From positions 1 through 12,311 of the forward strand of contig JAHBMJ010003117.1 in assembly GCA_018398765.1 (NCBI GenBank): a stretch of DNA of 12,311 nucleotides, given 5' to 3'. The DNA is from Chromera velia (taxonomy: Eukaryota; Sar; Chromeraceae). The translations under genes and the position numbers were made by a program. This document shows positions 8,618 through 12,311 of this stretch, piece after piece. Numbering within the stretch: the stretch's first letter is position 1; each line of letters opens with the position of its first letter. The notes under the pieces were generated by a model that ran no database searches, had not been told where the DNA came from, and saw only the letters and a program-made list of their open reading frames with translations.

Positions 8618-10914
8618 ACCTGTTGAAATCCTCTTCCTAAAGCCCCCTTTCATTTGCACGGCAACTCTTGTGAAAGAGGTATTTGAGATCCCGCCAAAAC
8701 CTCAACACAAGCACCAAAAGTGACAAACATCCAAGGTGGAAAATACGAGTCAGTCAAGTAGGTCAGGTGCACCCTCGTTTCCATGTTTGTTTGGGATGGT
8801 ACATGCATCTGTGTGACCTCTTGAGCTGTTGCTTACCGTCAGCACAGTCGCGAAGTAGTGTTGCACCCTTTTCTTGTCTGTGACGACGCAGAGGCTCGAC
8901 CTCATTCCCTTTACGCAGCTGTCAAGCTCTGCTCTCCCTCGTTTCAGGGCCGCCACCTCCACGCGCGCATTCACCAAAGGACGGAAACGCCGCCTAGCAA
9001 GGAACCCCCGTACGTGGCGTTGCACGTGCAGGACTGCCCTCAGAGGCACCCTGCACACAAATTAATGCATAGAGCTCACACGGTGAGATACGTAGGGGTG
9101 CAGAGCGAAGAATGGGAACCGGTACACGACCCCAGATAATAGCGCCAATAATTCGCAACCACTGCATATTTGAGCTGAATTGCTTGGACACAACACGGCA
9201 GCAATGAAATATTCTGCAAGTGCAAGGATTGTACAAACAAACAAGAACGTTCAAACGAGTACAGACATGAAGAAGAAACGGCACACAAAAACTCAATCAC
9301 TCACGGCACACAAAAACTCACACACTCCACAGGAACACAATCGTCTGAGAATAACAACTGCAAAACAACATTCTCGCACTGGCTCCATTCTCTAGATCCA
9401 TCCCTGTGTTTTGAACAACCCCCCCCCCTCCCTGACCTGCTCTTTTCCAGTGCGATTCTTCGTGCCTCTGCCTCTGCCTGTGCCTCAGCTTCCTTTCTCT
9501 GGAGGGCCTTCAGATAAAGTTGCCGGGTCTGACGGAGAGTCTGCAGAAACACCACAGAGAGAAAGGCAGGCAGGCAGGGAGGGAGGAAGGGAGGGTCATA
9601 ATTACTAGAGGGGGCAGTGGAAAGAAAGAAAACGGATGGATGTGCATGTAATGCGAAAACGAAACAACCGTGTCTTCCCCCTCCCCTCAGGTCCGTCCTT
9701 CAACTTGCCATTCATCTCTTCCGGTCGGGTGAAAGGAAGATTTCAAACAGATCCATGTGCATGCCATTGCTGCCAGCACATGCTGAAGGCTTCAAAACAT
9801 TAGATCGGGCAACACAAGCCTAAAGGCACACGGGACGCCCAGACGCCCTTTGTCTCTCTTTCGCTTTCTGTTTCCTCTCTCTCTCTCTCACTCTCTCTCT
9901 CACACACACACAATCCATACACACAGGGAGAGAGGGAGAGAGAGGTTGGCATGCAGACCTCCAGTTGAGCTGCGCACCAGGCCCTTTCTGCATCGATTTG
10001 TCCGAGTCGCCAGTGGGCTGCCCTCAGCTTGTTGCTTCCAGTGGCTGCACACATCTCGACATGCATGCATGGATCTCCGTACACACACTTTTATTCGAGC
10101 ACGAGTTCATTTCATTATTCGCATCTTTGTGTCCCATCGGTGTCCCTCTCTGCCAGTGAAGCTTACCCTCTGACCAATCTTCTTCGTGCAAGCACACCGA
10201 CAGCCCCCCCGCCCCTTCTCCTTTCCAGAGGCTGCTTCCCGGCCATTACTCCGTGTAGTAATGCTGACTGAGACAGACAGATTTCTTACTTAATCTGCTG
10301 CTTTCCTTTCTTCCTCCCTCGCCCCCCTCTAGTACTACGAGGGACCATTCTCTGTTCCTGAACGCACCTGCTGCTGTAGTCTCGGTTCCTCCGTCTGCAC
10401 GCAGACAGGGAAGGAGAAGGACAGGAGGGGGACATGCAGGAGAAGGTGAATGGTGTAAGCTGCGGTGCTTTGGCGAGTCTCTTTGGCTATGTGTTTTTTT
10501 CATTCAGTCAGTCAGTCTGTCTGTCTGTTGGCCCCCTGCACTCACTTTACTCTTGTGCAGGGGGAGGCAGCGAACTCTAACTGTTCCTCCTCCTGCTCCC
10601 TGCACGCACCGACCTGCAAACGTCGTATGGCTCTTCAGACCCTCCTTTTGTTTCCTGTCCTTCCCCTTATTCCCGCTTTTCGTCTTCGCAGGGGCCTCTC
10701 CAATGCCTTCAAAATGCGTCGACTGGCCGTCCATGTCTGTAGCACCGGTCCCGAACTTTCCTTGAACCTTTGACGTGGGCGGAGAAGCAGATGCACCGAC
10801 GATCGGAGGTAGAGCCTCCACAGCGCCGTGCAGCTTGTCTCCCTTGGGTGCCTCCGGATCAGACGCCCACGGAGGCGACTGGGAGAGGGAGGGGTCGTGG
10901 GCAACCAGAACCAT
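3437..10914 (-). CDS. Multi-exon gene for an IQ-motif, coiled-coil and Ser/Arg-rich protein (about 1,150 aa)
   Basis: Proposed exons, read right to left: 10914-10546, 10394-10368, 10054-9959, 9540-9437, 9050-8837, 8493-8321, 8032-7909, 7516-7316, 6798-5511, 5181-4865, 4822-4742, 4542-4348, 4141-4071, 4022-3981, 3593-3437. Every intron begins GT and ends AG and all phases join. IQ motifs (about residues 200-370) normally bind calmodulin or myosin-type light chains, so a Ca-responsive scaffold or cytoskeletal role is the likeliest reading. No catalytic or motor domain is visible. The rest is Glu/Arg-rich coiled coil and a long disordered region, suggesting a cytoplasmic protein without membrane segments. 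Weak points are the true start, the acceptor of exon 3, the exon 6 donor and the small exon at 3981-4022. It could also be two genes if the first exons are separate. I do not recognise a specific family. Confidence 0.6.
3981..4022 (-). CDS. Exon 14: tentative 42-nt exon
   Basis: Phase 2 in and out. It encodes RTDESLMLDNFAR and ends at a GTATCG donor. The acceptor (CAGTGAG) is weak, but this exon bridges the phases of its neighbours, as direct joining of exons 13 and 15 also would, so its inclusion is optional. Confidence 0.3.
4071..4141 (-). CDS. Exon 13: helical segment
   Basis: The acceptor CCTCTCTGCATGCAG and donor AATT|GTGAGT are both strong. The 71 bases enter in phase 0 and encode HLRELGQKLFETQQGW followed by SQEELDQ, a convincing amphipathic helix with an S/T-x-E-E-L cap. 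The exon leaves in phase 2. Confidence 0.6.
4348..4542 (-). CDS. Exon 12: Pro/Glu-rich segment
   Basis: A very strong acceptor (CTGTCCCCCTGCCTGCAG) opens 65 codons, phase 0 throughout, and the exon ends TCT|GTCAGT. The product has no known domain; it includes PQPEESVDETAATAVHPLLH. An earlier stop through a retained intron is possible. Confidence 0.5.
4696..4735. repeat. CT/CA microsatellite
   Basis: About 27 bases of CT repeats are followed by CA repeats, in the intron directly after the exon 11 donor on the minus strand. Confidence 0.9.
4742..4822 (-). CDS. Exon 11: short amphipathic helix exon
   Basis: Twenty-seven codons, phase 0 in and out, encode a mixed helix with DSSACESILASLSDTLF. 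The donor TTT|GTGAGT is excellent and runs straight into a GT then GA microsatellite. The acceptor AAAGATAG has a poor pyrimidine tract, which lowers confidence. Confidence 0.45.
4865..5181 (-). CDS. Exon 10: acidic linker and helical segment
   Basis: The acceptor CTGCTCGCAG supplies TG to complete a Val codon split by the previous exon (phase 1). The product runs from a Gly/Arg/Ser-rich part, through an acidic patch (HDSEREEGEEHDSSRD), to a helix with DLEAAVNALFPVDDAELITQ. It ends AGA|GTCAGT in phase 0; reading through would stop two codons later at TAG, so the gene could alternatively end here. Confidence 0.65.
5252..5295. repeat. (AC)n(GC)n microsatellite
   Basis: About 28 bases of AC repeats run into about 16 bases of alternating CG. 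It lies in the intron between exons 9 and 10 and is alternating purine-pyrimidine throughout, the sequence class prone to form Z-DNA. Confidence 0.95.
5511..6798 (-). CDS. Exon 9: long Ser/Arg/Lys/Glu-rich disordered region
   Basis: This is the largest exon, about 429 codons. The acceptor CCTTCCTGCATGCAG joins in phase 0, and the exon ends GAGG|GTGCGT in phase 1. The product is rich in Ser, Arg, Lys and Glu with repeated RE/KE/RD runs, several basic clusters that could act as nuclear localisation signals (KVKKKREEKYKSK), and two compact elements: MSLMAFLDDADD and, at the end, GTNPFADDSDTEG. It looks intrinsically disordered. NPF is the EH-domain ligand tripeptide, but one copy is weak evidence. 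The length of the open frame and its phase match support real coding. Confidence 0.75.
6968..7294. repeat. Long compound CT/GT microsatellite in an intron
   Basis: About 30 bases of CT repeats pass directly into roughly 300 bases of GT repeats interrupted by TATACG, GGA and TAC variants. The tract lies in the intron between exons 8 and 9. The long open frames across it encode only Cys-Val or His-Thr alternations and are not genes. Confidence 0.95.
7316..7516 (-). CDS. Exon 8: basic helix then Asn/Ser-rich linker
   Basis: The acceptor GTGTTCTTGCAG and donor AGG|GTCAGT enclose 67 whole codons, phase 0 in and out. The product starts with a basic Ala/Arg helix (VHVGAAREAARKRAEGG) and shifts to an Asn/Ser/Pro linker. 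It continues the helical IQ region into the disordered part. Confidence 0.65.
7545..7646. repeat. 34-bp tandem repeat, three copies
   Basis: Three successive 34-base units beginning ATGCCAGTAAGAAAGAC start at 7545, 7579 and 7613 and are almost identical (one T-to-C change in the last). They lie in the intron just upstream of exon 8. Read on the minus strand they are pyrimidine-rich and resemble repeated splice polypyrimidine tracts. Confidence 0.9.
7909..8032 (-). CDS. Exon 7: Glu/Arg helix and fourth IQ-like motif
   Basis: A pyrimidine-rich acceptor ending ATGTGCAG precedes a highly charged helix (RREEEDARRREEEATERQL) and ASVLQRKFRQALAA, an incomplete IQ motif lacking the second Arg. The exon enters in phase 2 and ends GCC|GTCAGT in phase 0. 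Confidence 0.65.
8067..8100. repeat. CA microsatellite
   Basis: A pure CA repeat of about 17 units in the intron before exon 7. On the minus strand it reads GT and sits shortly upstream of the acceptor. Confidence 0.95.
8161..8204. repeat. CACT tetranucleotide repeat
   Basis: About ten CACT units with two interruptions. Read on the minus strand it is a run of GTGAGTGAGTGA, that is, a tandem array of consensus-like splice donors, inside the intron between exons 6 and 7. Confidence 0.9.
8321..8493 (-). CDS. Exon 6: second and third IQ-type motifs
   Basis: The acceptor CTGCAG at 8499-8494 opens RHARGFLARRR, the second half of an IQ motif nearly identical to that in exon 5. It continues through KEWEKQNEAARK to KIQGLAVRARARR, a good third IQ-like site. 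Two donors are possible: GTGAGC after 8341 (phase 0, the stronger site) and GTATTT after 8321 (phase 2). Only the second joins the following exon in frame, so it is used here. Confidence 0.6.
8508..8614. repeat. CA then GA compound microsatellite
   Basis: Interrupted CA repeats to about 8582 are followed by about 30 bases of GA repeats, in the intron between exons 5 and 6. The tract ends within about ten bases of the exon 6 acceptor. Confidence 0.95.
8837..9050 (-). CDS. Exon 5: first IQ motif
   Basis: The acceptor GTGTGCAG and donor ACG|GTAAGC bound 214 bases in phase 2 in, phase 0 out. The encoded VLHVQRHVRGFLARRRF fits the IQ consensus (IQxxxRGxxxR) with Val in place of Ile. It is followed by a helix containing VEVAALKRGRAELDSCVKGM. 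IQ motifs usually bind calmodulin or related EF-hand light chains. Confidence 0.75.
9437..9540 (-). CDS. Exon 4: Ala/Glu/Arg-rich coiled coil
   Basis: A strong acceptor (TTTCTCTCTGTGGTGTTTCTGCAG) opens 34 codons plus two bases, encoding a heptad-like helix that includes LQRKEAEAQAEAEARRIALEK. The exon ends AGCAG|GTCAGG in phase 2. The split codon completes to Arg with the next exon. Confidence 0.7.
9876..9943. repeat. CT, CA and GA repeat cluster
   Basis: Short runs of CT, CA and GA dinucleotides near the exon 3 donor, inside the intron between exons 3 and 4. Confidence 0.85.
9959..10054 (-). CDS. Exon 3: start of the coiled coil
   Basis: The clear part encodes LRAAHWRLGQIDAERAWCAAQ and ends GAG|GTCTGC in phase 0, which joins the next exon in phase. 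The 5' boundary is unsure. Phase-0 acceptors exist at 10054 and 10027, while the best-looking CAG (exon from 10044) would need phase 1. A CT/CA/GA microsatellite lies in the following intron. Confidence 0.45.
10368..10394 (-). CDS. Exon 2: 27-nt microexon (TEEPRLQQQ)
   Basis: A pyrimidine-rich run ending GTGCAG is followed by nine codons and then CAG|GTGCGT. The exon enters and leaves in phase 0 and would extend the charged, Gln-rich helix that follows. Its strong flanking sites are the support; its small size limits confidence. Confidence 0.45.
10546..10914 (-). CDS. Exon 1: basic, Gly/Pro-rich N-terminus
   Basis: The first ATG of this frame is at 10914-10912, with G at +4; a TAA lies upstream in frame, so this is the natural start unless an upstream exon splices in. 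The 123 codons give a low-complexity chain with a Lys-rich patch (KTKSGNKGKDRKQKEGLKS) and no domain. The exon ends in phase 0 at AAA|GTGAGT, a near-perfect donor. A possible non-coding leader exon ends at GTGAGT near 11049. Confidence 0.55.
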
Positions 10915-11360
10915 TGATGGAAAAACGTGCACTCGGGATGTTAGGGGTGGAACTTCAGGTCGTTAATTCTTGCTTCTTCAGCCACTTCTCCCTTTCTCAC
11001 TTTTTGCGTTTGAATCAATCAGAAGAAAGAGAGAATGGCAGGCACTCACTGTTGGAATGCCCGGATGAGCTAGGGGGCAAAGCTAGGGAGAATTGGAGTG
11101 ATCAGTCTGGCCCAGGCTGTCTCTTCCTGCATTCCCCGCCGGGAACAATGCACCTTTAATTGTTCTCTCGGTCACGAGCCTGAGTCAACTACTTGTACGG
11201 TTGAAAAGCATGCAAGAACTGTACTTCTGTCTTTGTTTTCTCATGTGTAGACACTGTGCGTTGAAGACAAGACATTGCCAAGACTGAGTCGACCAGTGAC
11301 TCGATCGGCTATACGTACGTATATACATAACGTCGAACAGACTCTATCTTCAAACAATCC

Positions 11361-11380
11361 GTATATATATATATATATAC
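11361..11380. repeat. TA microsatellite
   Basis: About nine TA units close upstream of the TGCATGCA palindrome. Confidence 0.9.
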
Positions 11381-11396
11381 CTGCAAAAAATGTGCA

Positions 11397-11417
11397 TGCA
11401 TGCATGGCATGCATGCA
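11397..11417. repeat. TGCATGCATG palindrome
   Basis: Two perfect 10-base arms (TGCATGCATG and CATGCATGCA) are separated by a single G, with a further TGCA on the left. The core TGCATGCA matches motifs known to be bound by ApiAP2 factors in apicomplexan promoters. A regulatory role here is inference. Confidence 0.7.
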
Positions 11418-11481
11418 GAAAATTCATTAAGACAATTAAACTTTTTCGCGCGGCAATGCATGTGCGCGCTGCATGGGGTCG

Positions 11482-11490
11482 TATATATAA
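11482..11490 (+). promoter_or_regulatory. TATA-like element
   Basis: The sequence CGTATATATAAGCC resembles a TATA box on the plus strand and lies four bases before one copy of the 21-bp inverted repeat. No plus-strand gene is visible inside the window, so the call is weak. Confidence 0.3.
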
Positions 11491-11493
11491 GCC

Positions 11494-11819
11494 CTGGCCC
11501 TTGAATTGTGACCATTCAACCACACTTTGCATCGACTGATCTGTATGGATGAATCTGTATAGTTTTCTTTTTCATTTTTCAATTCTTTTTTTTTTTTGTA
11601 AAAAATAGCCAGCTCCAGGTGAGACCCTATCTGAAAGCGGTGTAAGCGCTCTCATCGCGCGCATGCGCATCGACGACAGAAGTGCGACAATTGCACAAAA
11701 TATAAGAGCAAAGGATAACATGGTGTTTGTCTGTGTACGAGTCAGTGGGTGTCGGCAGGTGTTTGTCTATAGGTACGTTAGGGTGGTATACGCCCATTTG
11801 GTCACAATTCAAGGGCCAG
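11494..11819. repeat. 21-bp inverted repeat pair
   Basis: The 21-mer ctggcccttgaattgtgacca (halves CTGGCCCTTG and AATTGTGACCA) occurs at 11494-11514, and its exact reverse complement occurs at 11799-11819, about 284 bases apart. Flanking bases do not match beyond this, apart from a possible near-match of one or two bases. Confidence 0.9.
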
Positions 11820-11880
11820 AGCATCGTGAGTTGTGTGATTTTGATTTCTTTTTTCTTTTAAATAAACGTCTTTGCCGTCT

Positions 11881-12277
11881 CTGCCATCTCTGCAGGTTAC
11901 TTGGAGCGACTGACTCTCTCTCTGGGCGGCGTTTCTCGGAAAGTTGGTCTTCTTCGATTTGGACTTTTTTTTGCCCCCCCCCTCCCCCTTCCCTGTGTGT
12001 GTGAGTGTGTGTGTGTATGTGTGTGTGTGTGTGTGTGTCTCTGTGTGTGTGTGTGTGTGTGTATGTGTGTGTGTGTATGTGTGTGTGTGTGTGTGTATGT
12101 ATGTGTCTGTGTGTGTGTGTATATATGTGTTTCCATACAATTTTGTGTGTGTGTCTGTGTGTATGTATGTGGATGGATGGATGAATGGATGAGTGGTTGG
12201 GTGGGTGGGTAGGTAGGTCACTGAGTATGAGAGTGCATGCAGACTAGTTCAGAGGTTAGATGTACAGAGCTAGCAAG

Positions 12278-12311
<34 letters not shown>
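11881..12311. other. Right-edge microsatellite region
   Basis: A pyrimidine-rich acceptor-like site (CATCTCTGCAG) ends at 11895. It is followed by about 95 bases of non-repetitive sequence, then GT repeats from 11994 to about 12160, GGAT and GGGT units to about 12215, and GA repeats from 12280 to the edge. No gene is supported. Confidence 0.6.

Larger units (their letters stand above)
10915..11880. other. Upstream region of the IQ-motif gene, no gene seen
   Basis: No coding sequence can be supported. On the minus strand a good donor (GTGAGT at 11049-11044) could end a non-coding leader exon. The stretch also holds a TA repeat, a TGCATGCA palindrome, a TATA-like element on the plus strand and a 21-bp inverted repeat. 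It may be a shared promoter region for the minus-strand gene and a plus-strand gene beyond the window. Confidence 0.4.

Noticed and set aside
11802-12221. His-Thr-rich minus-strand frame at the right edge
   Set aside because: It is a microsatellite translation with no splice or composition support.

Overview
This window looks like nuclear DNA of a eukaryote. Its coding pieces are short, separated by GT...AG introns, and embedded in long dinucleotide microsatellites; there are no operons or ribosome binding sites. Abundant TGCATGCA-type motifs and a gene-dense, intron-rich, microsatellite-loaded layout would suit an alveolate or chromerid-type protist, but that placement is a guess.

Layout. 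Positions 1-1138 hold a GT microsatellite and a probable promoter region with no convincing gene. From 1139 a plus-strand gene encodes a six-pass cation diffusion facilitator (CDF) type metal transporter. Its family-like part ends near 2266, and a short last exon probably follows at 2550-2651. Positions 2652-3436 are an AT-rich spacer between two converging genes. From 10914 down to 3437 on the minus strand, the exons I can recognise join into one large gene. I propose 15 exons coding for about 1,150 residues. The protein has a basic and glycine-rich N-terminus, a charged coiled coil, three or four IQ (calmodulin or light-chain binding) motifs, a long Ser/Arg/Lys/Glu-rich disordered exon, and helical and charged C-terminal segments. 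Reading phases agree across the chosen splice sites, which is the main evidence that the exons belong together. Two junctions (into the exon ending at 9959, and between the exons starting at 8493 and 8032) depend on weak splice sites. Positions 10915-12311 lie upstream of that gene. They hold AT and GT tracts, a TGCATGCA palindrome, a TATA-like element and a 21-bp inverted repeat, but no gene I can support.

The two genes are convergent neighbours and nothing in the sequence ties their functions together. One is a membrane metal transporter; the other is a probable cytoskeletal or calmodulin-associated scaffold. All coding calls rest on reading frame, splice signals and motif recognition by eye. 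No database search was possible.
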